The notes beneath the pieces are model-generated. The model worked only from the letters and a program-made list of their open reading frames with translations. It ran no database searches and was not told where the DNA came from. Below, one piece after another: positions 42,289 to 53,793 of a stretch of 64,000 bases of DNA. A program made the position numbers and the translations under genes. Within the stretch, counting starts at the first letter, position 1, and the number at the start of each line of letters is the position of its first letter. Source of the DNA: Aphrocallistes beatrix (Eukaryota > Porifera > Hexactinellida > Sceptrulophora > Aphrocallistidae); NCBI GenBank assembly GCA_963281255.1, contig OY725488.1:11009524-11073523 (forward strand), written 5' to 3'.

Positions 42289-42908
42289 TCTTATATATTA
42301 AAACTCTAGGATTTGTTTTGTATTTGTTTGTTTGTTTGTCCGAATTGATTGAAGAATTGGCAAGTCGTAGAAGTACGAAAATTGGCATGTAGGTGTAAAA
42401 TGATGAATCTAGGATTAAATTCGAAAATCTAAGCGAAATTTTCGCACCTCTGCACAAAAAATGGACAGCAAATTTTCACACCTTTTCTATGCAAAATAAA
42501 TGATTACACTATCACAATAGAAACCATTGTACGACACTACAATAGATCGTCATTGTTATTAACATTTCAATGACACAACTTATGTTTGTTATCTTAAATG
42601 TATTATAGTGTATGTCCATAAAAAAAGATTATCTGCATTGTTCACACCTTAAATAAATATTTTTACACCATTTGATGAATTTTGAAAATAATGCTAGAGA
42701 CTAGCTTCCAACGGGTGACATGGGGATTTTAGGGGTGTAGATTTCGAATAATATACTTTCGGATCCATATGAGAATTTTTTCGTTGACCTTTGTTTAAAA
42801 TATTTATATAGAGGAAATCCCAAAATATGTTAGATTGAGTAACTCCACGCACCCACAGGGTGACTCTGCATGACAAGCCGCGCAGCGCAAGCAAGCGAAG
42901 CGTGCTTG
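42289..42908 (+). mobile_element. Helitron-like element, family 2, full-length (620 bp)
   Basis: Starts TCTTATATATTAAAACTC after an A, ends AAGCAAGCGAAGCGTGCTTG before a T. The flanks ACCAATTAAATAA and TGAAGTATTAAACAAG are continuous in the spacer at about 28833-28862, so the site is known. It contains a TTTG microsatellite after the 5' end and the ACCCGTTGGAAGCTAG-type interior (read here on the opposite strand). The short ORF inside is not supported as coding. Confidence 0.72.
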
Positions 42909-43324
42909 TGAAGTATTAAACAAGTAGCTGTAGTGTAGGCATTATATATGTACAAGTGACCACTCTAGTATAATGTTTCCGTTATTTGTACATATCAGGT
43001 TCGACTTACAGTATTAATGAAAACTTAATTAATGCAGTATATATACAGTAGTTTGGATATAGTGATAGTGCCAGGAACAAGGAATCTAGGGTAAAATTAT
43101 CACTATATCAACTGCTAGTATTTCACTATATGACCTGTAGATTATTGTACAGATCCGTTTGAATATTTTAAGACCTGTATTTGATTGCTTTTGAAATCTT
43201 GCAGTAATTTTGAAATAATTAAAAGAGCATATTCATGTGTTATTTAGAAACAAAGTACTAAGGTGTGTCATGTTACAATAATTAGTGGACTTCTTACTTC
43301 AATGGATCCATACTAAAACATATA
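42909..43324. other. Post-C spacer, right part
   Basis: Aligns with 28850-29235. Contains the ATAGTGATAG / ATCACTATA pairing segment. No gene. Confidence 0.5.
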
Positions 43325-43790
43325 CACTACCCGAACAAAAGTATTCGACCACCACGAAAACTTCCATACAAATAGTATTAAATTAGATCTATTAAAAAAG
43401 TAATATGTCCTTAAACACTCTATTTTTAGTTCAAATTCGTAATCTACACATTCTAATTACTCATAATTGAGAGTTTCAACTCAATTACTTATTCTTATGT
43501 AGAAAATTATCAACATATGCCACTTTGTGTCACTAAACGCCATCATATATAATGGCTGTGACTTGGGACAAGTAGCATCAAGTATCAAATGTTAATATTT
43601 ATTAACTTGGGAGTTAGTAATTAAGCTGAGGCTAACAATTATGAATAATTAGAATGTGTAGTTTACGAATTGAAATAAAAAATCGAGTATTCCATACAGT
43701 TTGAGTACATATTCCTTTATGAATAGACCCACTTTAATACTATTTGTATGGCAGTTTCTGTGGTGGTCGAATACTTTTGTCCGGGTACTG
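43325..43790. mobile_element. Tc1/mariner-like non-autonomous element with long inverted arms, 466 bp
   Basis: Left end CACTACCCGAACAAAAGTAT and right end ATACTTTTGTCCGGGTACTG form inverted repeats that extend with mismatches for more than 150 bp (shared TTCGACCACCACGAAAACTT and TACACATTCTAATTA segments). TA flanks at 43323-43324 and 43791-43792. The unoccupied spacer is at about 32518-32533 (AAGCATATATTATTAACATC). A half copy lies at 23012-23234. No intact transposase ORF. Confidence 0.75.
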
Positions 43791-44317
43791 TATTAACATC
43801 ACCAAGAGATTTCTGCAAATAGATAAGTCGCTCTAATTGCAAGCAATAATATGTGCATAATATTAGTAGAATCTATAAAAGGCTGAACATACTTCTTTGC
43901 TTACGTACAAATATGAACAATTTCATAGAATTAATGGATAATGATTTAAGTATATATAGATTAATCCCTGTAGATATTTAGAATAGTAAATCATTTCTAG
44001 CAGCAATCGAATATTTTCAAACGAAAGTTAAAATTTTATTTATTATACAATTAAACTTTAATTATAATTCTGAAACTCTATTATATCAATAGATTGAGTA
44101 ATCGTGTTCATTAATATTATCAACATACTAAAACTTAAAATAGTCCATATAATCACTACTACGATGTAGATTTTTGTATCCTAGAAAATAGTATTTACAT
44201 TGTTCCTTTGCTCGCTTTAATTAGATTTTGTACTTTCTTCTTACTCACCTTAGTAACAAATTTCATGGAAACTTGCTCCACAGACCAGAATTCGACGGAA
44301 AAATGGCCCCTTGGACC
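43791..44317. other. Spacer before B relic
   Basis: 43930-44230 matches 34590-34890. 44265-44330 holds GGTCC/GGACC-type repeats as at 34930 and 48810. No gene. Confidence 0.45.
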
Positions 44318-44696
44318 AATCCAGTGACAGACAATTCGAAAGATAGTTATTGTTCAAAAGTGAATTTGGCATAGCTACCATCCCAGTTCCCAGTTCGTAT
44401 ATTAAGATTGTGTTAAACTCTGTGGCATTAATTATAAGTAAGAAAGATTCGTTATGATGTATTTGTGAATACGAGCTGCTTCTTGAATATTCCCAAATCG
44501 ATCATTCCTTCATTTCTTACATTCTTCAAGCAATCTCGATACATCCTGAAATGATAATCATCTTTTTTGATGAAGTATGTAGTCCAGATGATGGACACTA
44601 ATCCTACAATCAATATGACAGAAAAAAATCATATCATTTGAGAATGCTTGATGTGATACGTTGTATAATACGTTATTATTGATCATATTGAGTTAA
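44318..44696 (-). pseudogene. Seven-TM subfamily B relic (5' part), next to C7
   Basis: Codons 1 to about 115 of B with frameshifts and a small insertion near the start equivalent (44694-44696). Same ECL1 breakpoint (CAGTGACAGA) as the relics at 29372 and 48863. Confidence 0.7.
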
Positions 44697-45363
44697 TGAA
44701 ACAAATCGAAATAAATGATTTGATCTAATGCCATAGTTTAATGTATTCATAGATCTACACAAGCTAATTATACTTGGAAATTTAACCCTTTCTCTGCTCA
44801 TATGATGTACACGTGTAAGATCTGTACTTTATAAAGAGATCATCTTCAATGTAGTGTGGTATGATATGCTTACTATCCATGAATTTTCCTTCCCACTAAT
44901 ATGTTATCAAAGTCGAAGATGATTCGTACACGAGTGGTGAGTAATTGTTTTTTTTGCAAATCATTATACTTTTTATAAGATATGATTGATATCACTTGTA
45001 AACCATATTTTATTTTGAGTACAGAGTACAGACACAATACTTTGGTAATAAAGTGTGGATCTCTTTTTCCACTTAACGCTTTTTGACTATTAATGCAGCT
45101 TCTATGAGAAAATGCTTTTACAGCATAGGCGGCGTGCAACACCCATATGTAGTATTTATGTATGCACATGGGTATCTTCTTAACTAATAATGGGATTAAA
45201 CACCAATATTAATAAAGAAGACTACATGCAGATAGATATTATAAAACTATATGAATAACAATTAGGAAATTTAAGCAGTTATAGAATCATCTGGCTCAGA
45301 CCTTTGGTATTTTGCATAAAATAATTTGAGTGTAAAATAAGTTTATTACACACAAGTTTGATC
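44697..45363. other. B-C spacer before C7, with empty hAT site
   Basis: Standard spacer. ATGTATGCACATGGGTATC at about 45160 is the unoccupied counterpart of the foldback insertion at 26179. The GGCGGCGTGCAACACCCATA marker is at about 45128. The ORF on the minus strand here has no relatives in the other spacers. Confidence 0.5.
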
Positions 45364-46557
45364 CTAAAAATAATATTTTCCAACCTCTTCTTTTCTTATC
45401 AATCCTGTTTGGAGACCAGTTGATCTAAGCTTTGGTGTGAACCTAGTACGGATTTTGCAGAAACGAGTTTTCAGTTTCTTCCAGAGGATCCTTCCGAAAT
45501 ATACGAAGGTTGCCACTGTATATTCCACACCTAGCAACACAGAAGCTGTCAATACTAGGAATGTTGCGCTGTAGGAGAGAATCTTATTGGTCAATTCCAA
45601 GGCATCAATCTGTTTCTGAGTAGTTAGAAGAGGATTGTAGAATTCAGTTCCATATAAATAATTGAATAGACAAGGTCCATCGTAAATAACTGTTGCGATT
45701 ATGAAAAAGTATTGAGTGATCAACTCAGAGAGCATTAAACATGCAGCAACGATGGACACACAACTCATAATGATCATGAACTGTCGGTAGCTAATAACTG
45801 AGTTTTTCACAATCCTGTTGTTACAACCCCTAACTTTGAATTCTATACTTCTCCATCGCAGTGTTTTGTAGAATGTTATGTTGTTCTTTACCCAAATAAA
45901 GAAGTAGATAAATAGAATTATTGGTCCGATAAACTTCTCAATGAACATCAACTGAGGAACAGACCCAGTTATTGTAATGAAAATTCCCATCAATAATGTC
46001 ACTATGAGGAATCGTTTGATGAATTTAAAAGGATCGATGTTCATCTCATGGTATACAATGTGAAGGTATTTCACAAGACAAATCCCAGATGCAATGGAGA
46101 ATATGAGGCATACTTGTGCAATTGCCATTAAAATGGAAAACAGAGGATCTGCGAGCACCAATTTCAGTTCAATCGTTTGGAGGTGAAGTTCACTAATACA
46201 GTTATGAAATGTATTATTTTGTAGGAAAGTGTTGCTTGAATAGGAATGATTCATGACTACAGGGAATCCTCCCACCGCATATATAACAACTGCTGCAAAC
46301 TCTGTTATGTTAATTATCAGCAGAAATATCTTTGTAAAAATCTCTATCTTGTAGTTGCGTGCTTCTTCAGCGAAATTTCTGATCGGATTCGTTCCTGCTT
46401 TTTTCAGACAATTTCGATACATTTTTACTAAATGGACTAGTCTCTTAATGAAGAATACATTCCAGATTGAGGGAAGTATGACAGCAAACACTATGCATGG
46501 ATAGAGTGATATCATCTGGAGAGCTTTGATGAAGTATAATATGTTGTGATTTGCCAT
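45364..46557 (-). CDS. Seven-TM family protein, subfamily C, copy C7 (intact)
   Basis: Single-exon, 397 residues, all family blocks. The sequon at the conserved ECL1 Cys is lost (HNCIS instead of HNCSN). TM6 carries CVSIVAACLMLSEL as in C3 and the C8 fragment, and the tail reads TPKLRSTGLQ as in C11, so it is mosaic relative to its neighbours. ICL1 has VHLVKMYRNC and KKAGTNP. TATA-like TATTTATATATAC at 46591-46603; two 30-bp repeat units lie in the upstream block. Confidence 0.87.
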   Translation of the reverse strand: MANHNILYFIKALQMISLYPCIVFAVILPSIWNVFFIKRLVHLVKMYRNCLKKAGTNPIRNFAEEARNYKIEIFTKIFLLIINITEFAAVVIYAVGGFPVVMNHSYSSNTFLQNNTFHNCISELHLQTIELKLVLADPLFSILMAIAQVCLIFSIASGICLVKYLHIVYHEMNIDPFKFIKRFLIVTLLMGIFITITGSVPQLMFIEKFIGPIILFIYFFIWVKNNITFYKTLRWRSIEFKVRGCNNRIVKNSVISYRQFMIIMSCVSIVAACLMLSELITQYFFIIATVIYDGPCLFNYLYGTEFYNPLLTTQKQIDALELTNKILSYSATFLVLTASVLLGVEYTVATFVYFGRILWKKLKTRFCKIRTRFTPKLRSTGLQTGLIRKEEVGKYYF

Positions 46558-47244
46558 TCTAAATGGTTGATTGATTCTGTTGTTGGATTGTATTTATATA
46601 TACTTAGTATATTCAGAAAGTGCAATGTGATTGGTACGCATCCCATCGTTGATATGTATAAATGTATCTTTGTAATTTTTCTTAAGTCAGCTTTAATGTA
46701 TAATGCTCAATGAATTTCATTTTTTTCTGACTTTCAATGTTACCACCTGAGGCTTATTCAGAATGATGAAGTATAATTAGTTTCACTTTACTTGAATGAA
46801 ATATAATTAGTTTCACCTTACTCAAATTTTGTAATCATAACAGTTATTGAGCAATAGCTATATGTCCCAAATGAATTGCCTATCTCCTATCTCGCTTATC
46901 TCATTTCATTATCAGGTTTCATATATCTCTCAGTACTAATAAGTGTAATAGTTTTAGTCAATCATTCGATTTTATAGCGGTATATGTTTTATTTTTGTTT
47001 TATTGATAGTGCGGGAACAAGGAATCTAGGGTAAAATTATCACTATATGATCTGTAGATTATTGTGCAGATCCGTTTAAATATTTTAAAACCTGTATATT
47101 TGATAACTTTTGAAATCTTGTAGTAATTTTGAAATACTTAAAAGAGTATATATATGTGTTATTTCGAAATAAGGTACTAAAGTGTGTTAGGTTACAAGAA
47201 TTAGTGGACTTCTGACTTCAATGAATTCATACTTAAAGCATATA
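46558..47244. other. C7 promoter and post-C spacer
   Basis: Aligns with 28243-28740 and with 29010-29235. An internal part of the usual spacer is missing around 47000. No gene. Confidence 0.5.
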
Positions 47245-47360
47245 CAGTCGAATCCGCTTAATAGGGCCACATCAGTCAGAGGACACTTTGCCCCGATTAA
47301 GCGGAGGACCCTATTAACCGAAAGTATTTTGTATTGGCTTCTATGTGCGAGAGCTATTCA
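47245..47360. mobile_element. MITE end, CAGTCGAATCCGCTTAATAG type
   Basis: TA then CAGTCGAATCCGCTTAATAG, with CCGATTAAGCGGAGGACCC shortly after, typical of pogo-like termini. The element interrupts spacer that continues as ATTATTAACATC at 32518. Its right end was not identified, so the true extent is unknown; GATTAAATACG and CCTCTATAAGTGGGG further right may belong to it. Confidence 0.45.
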
Positions 47361-48862
47361 GGTCCTGCCAAAAGTGGCCCGATTAAATACGTTCTTCATA
47401 AATGAAGAACCTCTATATCTGAGGTAAATTTGGGCCATCTTTATTCGTTTCTATACATATGAACCTGAACCTCTATAAGTGGGGAAGTGGAAAACGGGGG
47501 AGTTAAAATCAAAAAATAAATTAGTTCTATCATACATCTCTTAATATGGCAATTTTTATAGCAAAATAAGCAGTCACATACCTTGTTGTCTGACTGTCTA
47601 GTAGCTTGAATACATATCTCATAAATTTATGTGTGTATCCTTCGGGAGTGTCAATGGAAGAATATTATTTTCTGACCAATATTATACCATCTATTTTGAT
47701 CACATCCCCAGTACCTATGTATATACGTCCATATTAAATTTAATTGTTCGATAATAAAGCACATTAACAATATATTTCAGGAACATTCAATACCTTTATA
47801 TTACCCTTGTCTTGACTGCAATATTGTATATTTCCCTACGTTCGGCTTTACAAGAGATACGTATATTGAATATTTTCAGATCATCTTTCGGCATTTCTTC
47901 GAGAAAATTTGAGGCTTCTTGAACTGTATACGTGAGATAGCGAATACAATAGGGGTCTGGATATTTTATTTATGAATATACTAGGTTATAACGTTAATAA
48001 TGTTAAAACTGTGCTGTGTGAGTGTATTTTAAACATTCAATGGTATTTTTGAAAGTTGGGAACTCATAAGCCTACATAGGTCTATTTACACTTAAAGTGA
48101 TGGTCTTGGGAAGTCTCAAAAAATTACATATCTTAACTTATCACCTCCAGGAAATTAGGCATCTATACTCGTCCCGTCCGTGAACTACTATTTTCAGAGA
48201 AAATTGGTCCCTGAAACCATTTATTTCAGGAAATATGGGTTCAGAAGACCTGTTTTTCTCACTAACCTTTCCAAGCCTGGTACCTAACCTCCGAGGACTA
48301 CAAACGAGCAAATCGTTAATTGGCACCTTATCGTCTTTCTACGAGTGGTTTTATAAAATAATTTGAAGAGACTTGGCTGGTAATGCAGTTTTCACCCATT
48401 TTGTGAAATGAACACACACTGTCCTAGATCTAATAACAATCTAGAGAGATGGCATAATAAATTGAAAAGAATAGCTCGAAAAGAGCAGTAAATATCTACG
48501 AAATTGTAGAAATATATTGAAACAAGAGCAACATATAGCCTTACTTGTAATTGGTAACTGATGCTACGCTTCAGATGAAGGCAAAAAAGATATCCAAATT
48601 CATAAACTTAAAGATTACTTTGATACATTTAATCTTCCTACTGAGTATACTTGTATAAACGGAACTTCAAAGTGATAAATATCGGCACCTATTATTCTTA
48701 TTAGCATTGAGTATTAACTAAAAGTAATCATAAATGATTTCACCTGAAACTTGTTCAATAGCAAAATGAACTGTCCACGGGGACTTTGTATCACTCAGCT
48801 TAGGAACAAATTCCACGGAAAAATGGTCCCCTGAACCAATTCTTTCGTGGACCAATTTTCCA
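47361..48862. other. Stretch unique to this unit
   Basis: No counterpart recognised in the other units up to about 48790, where GGTCC-type repeats lead into a B relic. Short ORFs exist but show no domain, repeat partner or convincing coding character. I see nothing I can name. Confidence 0.4.
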
Positions 48863-49210
48863 GTGACAGACCATTCGAAAGATAGTTATTGTTCGAAAGT
48901 GAATTTGGCATAGCTACCATCCCAGATCCCAGTCGGTATATTAAGATTGTGGTAAACTCTGTAGCATTAATTATAAGTAAGAAAATATTCGTTATGATAT
49001 ATTTGTGAATACAGTTTCTTGAATATTCCCAAATCAATCATTACTTGCATTCTTCAAGCAATCTCGATACATCCTGAAATGATAAATTTTTTTTTATTAA
49101 GTATATGTATTCCAGATGATGGACAGTAATCCTACAATCAATATAACAGAAAACAATCTTATCATTTGAGAATATTTAATGTACTAATATAACACGTTAT
49201 TATTGATCAT
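48863..49210 (-). pseudogene. Seven-TM subfamily B relic (5' part), before C8
   Basis: Codons 1 to about 115 of B with frameshifts (start equivalent 49208-49210); TNIFLLIINATEF, MVAMPNSLSNN readable. Same breakpoint and flanking repeat as the relics at 29372 and 44318. Confidence 0.72.
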
Positions 49211-49879
49211 ACTGAGTTAATGAAAAAAATCGGAATAATTTATTTGATCTATAGCATAGTTTAATGTTTCTATAGATCTATACAAGCTAATCACTTGGGT
49301 AAATTGAGCCTTTCTCCGCTGATATAATGTACACGTGTAACATATGCATTTTCAATGTATTGTGGTATGATACGCTCACCATCAATGAATTTTCCTTTCT
49401 ACTAATATTTTATCAAAGACAAAGATTATTTGTACAATAGTGGTGAGTAATTGTTTTTGCAAACCATTGTACAATTCAAAAGATATGATATAATGCCACT
49501 TGAAAAGCATCGATTTATTCTGAGTACGGAGTGTAGACACAATACTTTGGTTAACAGATTGTATAGATCTCTGCTTGTAAGCAAAGTATTTAATTATCAG
49601 TGCAGCTTGTGTAAAGAGGTACTTTTACGGAATAGACGGCGTGCTAGATCCGTATGTACTTATGTATGCACGTGTTCATTTTCTTATTTAATGAATAGAT
49701 CAAACACCAATATTAATCAAGAATACTGTAAACAGATAGATAATACACAACGATATGAATAATATTTACAAAATTTCAACAGTTATATAGGATCATCCTG
49801 CTGGTTCATACTTTTGGTAGGTATACACAAAACCTTCGGGTAATTAAGTTTAAATGAACATGTTTCACTTAAGATGATT
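49211..49879. other. B-C spacer before C8
   Basis: Standard spacer, closest to 5357-6046 and 29720-30448, with the GACGGCGTGCTAG marker at about 49636. A plus-strand ORF here (49451-49762) lies wholly in spacer sequence and is not called. Confidence 0.45.
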
Positions 49880-50311
49880 CTAAAAAATATATCTTCAAAC
49901 CTCTTCCTTGCATATCAATCCTTCTTGGAGACCAGTTGATCTAAGCCTAGGTGTGAATCTAGTACGGATTTTACAGAAACGAGTTTTCAGTTTTATCCAA
50001 AGGATCCTTCAGAAATATATGAAAGTTGCCAATGTAGATTCTACACCTAGCAACACAGAAGCTAACAGTACTAGGAATGTTGTAATGTAGGAGAGAATTT
50101 CACTGGTGAGTTCCAAAACGTCAATCTGTTTCTGCGTAGTTAGAAGAGGCTCGTAGGATGCAGTTCCATATAAATAATTGAATAGACAAGGACCATCGTA
50201 AATAACTGTTGCGATTATGAAAAAGTATTGAGTGATCAACTCAGAGAGCATTAAACATGCAGCAACGATGGACACACAACTCATAATGATCATGAACTGT
50301 CGGTAGTAATT
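49880..50311 (-). pseudogene. Seven-TM subfamily C, copy C8, 3' fragment
   Basis: Only the portion from the YRQF motif before TM6 to the tail remains. At 50311 it joins post-C spacer sequence (TAATTTTGAAATAATT), so the 5' two thirds and the promoter are deleted. A TGA at 50009-50011 replaces the Gly codon of YFGRILW at the TM7 exit. TM6, GPCLFNYLY and TM7 are still close to C7. Confidence 0.8.
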
Positions 50312-51218
50312 TTGAAATAATTCAAAGTGCATATGCATATGCATATGTTGTATTTTCAGTGTTTTTAAACGAAATTTAAAATTTTATTTATCATATAAAT
50401 AAACTTTAATTATAATTCTGAAACTGTATTATATCAATAGATTGGGTAATCGTGTTTATTAGTACTATCAACATACTAAAACTTCCGTATATTCACTACT
50501 ACGATGTATGTTTTTGTATCCTAGTTTTTTGATGAAGTACATATTCCAGATGATGGACACTAATCATGCAATCAATATGACAGAAAAAATATAACACGTT
50601 ATTATTGATCATACTGAGCTAATGAAACAAATCGGAATATTTGATTTGATCTAATGCCATAATGCCACAAGCTATTATACAAGCTACTATGCTCTAATGC
50701 CACAAGCTAATTATACTTGGGTAATTTAACCCTTTCTCTGCTCATATGATGTACACGTGTAAGATCTGTACTATATAAAGGGATCATCTTCAATGTAGTG
50801 TGGTATGATATGATCACAATCCATGAATGTTCCCTCCCACTAATAGTTTATCAAAGACGAAGAATATTTGTACACTAGTGGTGAGTAATTGTCTTGTGCA
50901 AAGCAAAGATATGATTAATATCACTTGAAAATTGAGCATTTTATTTTGAGTACGGAGTGTAGACTGCAGATTCTGTGAGGAAATGCTTTTACAGCATAGA
51001 CGGCGTGCAACGTCCGTATGCATTTATATATTCACATGATCATTTTCTTAACTAATAATGGGATTAAACATCAGTATTAATTAACATATAAGATAATACA
51101 CAACTATATGAATAACAAGTAAGAAATTACAGCAGTTATAGAATCATTTAGCTCAGGCCTTTCGTAATTTACACACTATAATTTCAGTTGAAATATCCTG
51201 ATTACCACAAGTATGATC
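50312..51218. other. Rearranged spacer between C8 and C9
   Basis: 50312-50520 is post-C spacer material, followed by a short B relic (50526-50612), then the B-C spacer from about 50690 with the GACGGCGTGCAACGT marker at about 50999. CATATG repeats (GCATATGCATATGCATATG) lie at about 50331. No gene. Confidence 0.45.
50526..50612 (-). pseudogene. Very short B relic (5' end)
   Basis: Only the start region and TM1 of B are recognisable (start equivalent 50610-50612, GATGAAGTACATATTCCAG near the other edge), with internal deletions. Confidence 0.5.
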
Positions 51219-52412
51219 CTAAAAATAATATCTTTTCAACTCTTCTCTGCTTAATAATCTTTCTTGGAGATCAGTTGAACTAAGCCTAGGTGTGAACCTA
51301 GTTCGGACTTTACAGAAACGAGTTTTCAGTTTCTTCCAAAGGAGCCTTCCGAAATATACAAAAGTTGCTAATGTATATTCCAAACCTAGCAACACAGAAG
51401 CTGTCAATAATAAGAATGTTGCGACGTAGGAGAGAATCTTATTGGTCAGTTCCAAGGCATCTATCTGCTTCTGCGTAGTTAGAAGAGGTTTGTAGAATGC
51501 AGTTCCATATAAATAATTGAATAGACAAGGACCATCGTAAATAACTGTTGCGATTATGAAAAAGTATTGAGTGATCAGCTCAGAGAGTATAATACATGCT
51601 GCGATGATGAACATACAACTCATAATAATCATGAATTGTTGGTAGTTAATAACTGAGTTTTTCACAATCCTGGTGCTACAACCCCTAACTTTGAATTCTA
51701 TACTTCTCCATCGCAGTGTTTTGTAGAATGTTATGTTGTTCTTTACCCAAATGAAGAGATAGATAAATAGGATTATCGGTTCAACCAACTTCTCAATGAA
51801 CATCAATTGAGGAACAGACCCAGTTATTATAAGGAAAATTCCTATCAATAATGTCACTATGAGGAAACGTTTGATGAATTTAAAAGGATCGATATTTATC
51901 TCATGGTATTCAATGTGAAGGTACTTTGCAAGACAAATCGCAGATGCAATGGAGAATATGAGACATACTTGTGCAATTGTCACTAAAATGGAAAACAGAG
52001 GATCAGCAAGCGCCAATTTTAGATCAGTTGTTTGGAGGTGAAGCTCATTGCTGCAGTTATGAAATGTATTATTTTGTAGGAAAGGTTTGTTCGAATAGGA
52101 ATGGTTCATGATTACAGGGAATCCTCCCAGCGCATATATTACAACTGCTGCAGACTCTGTTACGTTAATTATCAGCAGAAATATCTTTGTAAAAATCTCT
52201 ATCTTGTAGTTGCGTGCTTCTTCCCTAACATTTCTGATCGGATCAGCTTTAGCATACTTTATACAATTTCGATACATTTTAACTAAATAGACTAGTCTCT
52301 TAATGAAGAATACATTCCAGATAGAGGGAAGTATGATGGCAAACACTATGTATGGGTAGAATGATATCATTTGGAGAGCTTTGATGAAATATAATATGTT
52401 ATGATTTGCCAT
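51219..52412 (-). CDS. Seven-TM family protein, subfamily C, copy C9 (intact)
   Basis: Single-exon, 397 residues from the MANHN start at 52410-52412. The frame is open 27 codons further upstream to an ATG at 52493, but that extension runs through the TATA-like box (52446-52458) and is not conserved, so the inner start is chosen. Distinctive: NCIKYAKADP in ICL1, NHSYSNKPF and LQTTDLKL in ECL1, CLAKYL instead of CLVKYL. The three ECL1 sequons and Cys are present. Its flanks match those of C5. Confidence 0.87.
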   Translation of the reverse strand: MANHNILYFIKALQMISFYPYIVFAIILPSIWNVFFIKRLVYLVKMYRNCIKYAKADPIRNVREEARNYKIEIFTKIFLLIINVTESAAVVIYALGGFPVIMNHSYSNKPFLQNNTFHNCSNELHLQTTDLKLALADPLFSILVTIAQVCLIFSIASAICLAKYLHIEYHEINIDPFKFIKRFLIVTLLIGIFLIITGSVPQLMFIEKLVEPIILFIYLFIWVKNNITFYKTLRWRSIEFKVRGCSTRIVKNSVINYQQFMIIMSCMFIIAACIILSELITQYFFIIATVIYDGPCLFNYLYGTAFYKPLLTTQKQIDALELTNKILSYVATFLLLTASVLLGLEYTLATFVYFGRLLWKKLKTRFCKVRTRFTPRLSSTDLQERLLSREELKRYYF

Positions 52413-52445
52413 TTTAAATGCTTGATTGATTCTAAACGGTAGATT

Positions 52446-52458
52446 ATATTTATATATC
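52446..52458 (-). promoter_or_regulatory. TATA-like box of C9
   Basis: Coding-strand GATATATAAATATAATC, 34-46 nt before the ATG. Confidence 0.45.
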
Positions 52459-53083
52459 TTCAGATGGTATCTTGTGATAGGTTTTAATCCCATGTTTGAT
52501 ACGTGTAAATTTGTCTTTGTAATTGTTCTTAAATCAGCACTAGTGCATAAAACTTGATAATTATTAAATTTTCCCCGATTTCAACGTTAGCACCTGAGGC
52601 TCATTCAAATGGTGCAGAATAATTACTCCCATTCTCTGATGAACTCTGTAATCGTGACATTATCGTGCAACAGTCATAGGTAGAGTTACAAATGAATATG
52701 CTTACTAGTATAACTTATCCTCTATATCATGCTCTTATGTATTTAGATATCTTCTATCTCTCAGTACTAATGTAAATCTGAGTTTTCATTAGCAAACCTT
52801 GGATTAAACTCTCCAAGAGTATTTCGATATAGCATAATTCCTTAAACAATAACGTATTATCTAAAAGTGTAGTATATATACCTGAAGGGAAATTTCCAAG
52901 CTTTGAGAGTTACTTAGTACTATACTATAATTAAATGTATATTTGACTATTTATGAAGATTTAATCCTATGACTCTATTTAATGTATAAAATTATCATCG
53001 AATTCCACAAGGTGCACCACGATCACCAGTATGCAGTATAATGGTTAAGATTAGATATAAATAGCACACAGTGTCATTTGGTA

Positions 53084-53215
53084 TCCTTACTATTAAACTC
53101 GATTAATGTGTATGTACTTGTAGTATGTGTGTATATATATCATTGGAAATTTCAGTTTTTCGACTCTAACTCAGTAATCTTAGGGGATAAAACTTTTAGA
53201 AGTAAGAAAAAAATT
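53084..53215 (+). mobile_element. Helitron-like family 1 fragment with 5' end
   Basis: TCCTTACTATTAAACTCG after an A, then TATGTGTG and a diverged TTTCGACTCTAACTCAGTAAT segment matching the family interior. The 3' end was not found; the right limit is approximate. Absent from the twin block at about 38820. Confidence 0.45.
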
Positions 53216-53504
53216 GCTTAAAAGATAGCCTGCTAGTAATTGAATGGAAAATAACGCTCGATTGAAATAATTATGTCTGGGTAGAGTATACAGTCACAAT
53301 CGCATATTACTTGTCTGAACACAATGAGACCCAGTGATTATGTTCATAACAAAAGAACTTCACTTTATACAAACTTTCCCAATTCTCCCAGTGTGAATTA
53401 GTTTTAGTGATATCCACATTAGGCGGAAAAAATTACTTGTACAATAGTAGTGAGTAATTGTTTTTCGCAAATCATTACAGTTTATGCGATATAATATCAT
53501 ACTT

Positions 53505-53605
53505 GCCAACTGTTCCGTTTTTGGCGGGATGTCCCTCATTTTCGGATATATTCTGAAAATAAGTCCCGCGAAAACTTTTCAAAAAGTAATATTGTCCCGC
53601 TTTTC
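53505..53605 (+). repeat. Interspersed repeat with GGGACGTCCC-like palindrome, copy 3
   Basis: Counterpart of 39245-39360 in the duplicated block: TACTTGCCAACTGTTCCG, GCGGGATGTCCC, AAGTCCCGCG and TTGTCCCGC. Confidence 0.45.
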
Positions 53606-53793
53606 AGTATATAGGATGAATAAAACTAATATTCATAATACTATAAAATGATATAAATCCATCCGCAATCTATCTAATATTGGTGTTTTCAATCAAAATT
53701 CAAAAGCAGTTATTACTATTAGACTCAAACCTAAGTAACATACAAACATGCAAGCAATTAAGTGTAAATGAATATATTTACACAAGTATGATG

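Larger units (their letters stand above)
52459..53793. other. Spacer between C9 and C10 (duplicate of the C5-C6 spacer)
   Basis: Aligns with 38206-39370 and then directly with 40395-40620, lacking the two large insertions at 39376-39725 and 39965-40363. It carries its own Helitron family 1 5'-end fragment near 53084. GGGACGTCCC-type repeat at 53505-53605. No gene. Confidence 0.55.

Noticed and set aside
49451-49762. 103-codon plus-strand ORF with Cys and Arg runs
   Set aside because: Lies wholly in the B-C spacer; the aligned spacers of other units do not keep the frame.
52413-52493. 27-codon N-terminal extension of C9
   Set aside because: Runs through the TATA-like box and is stopped or absent in all other C genes.
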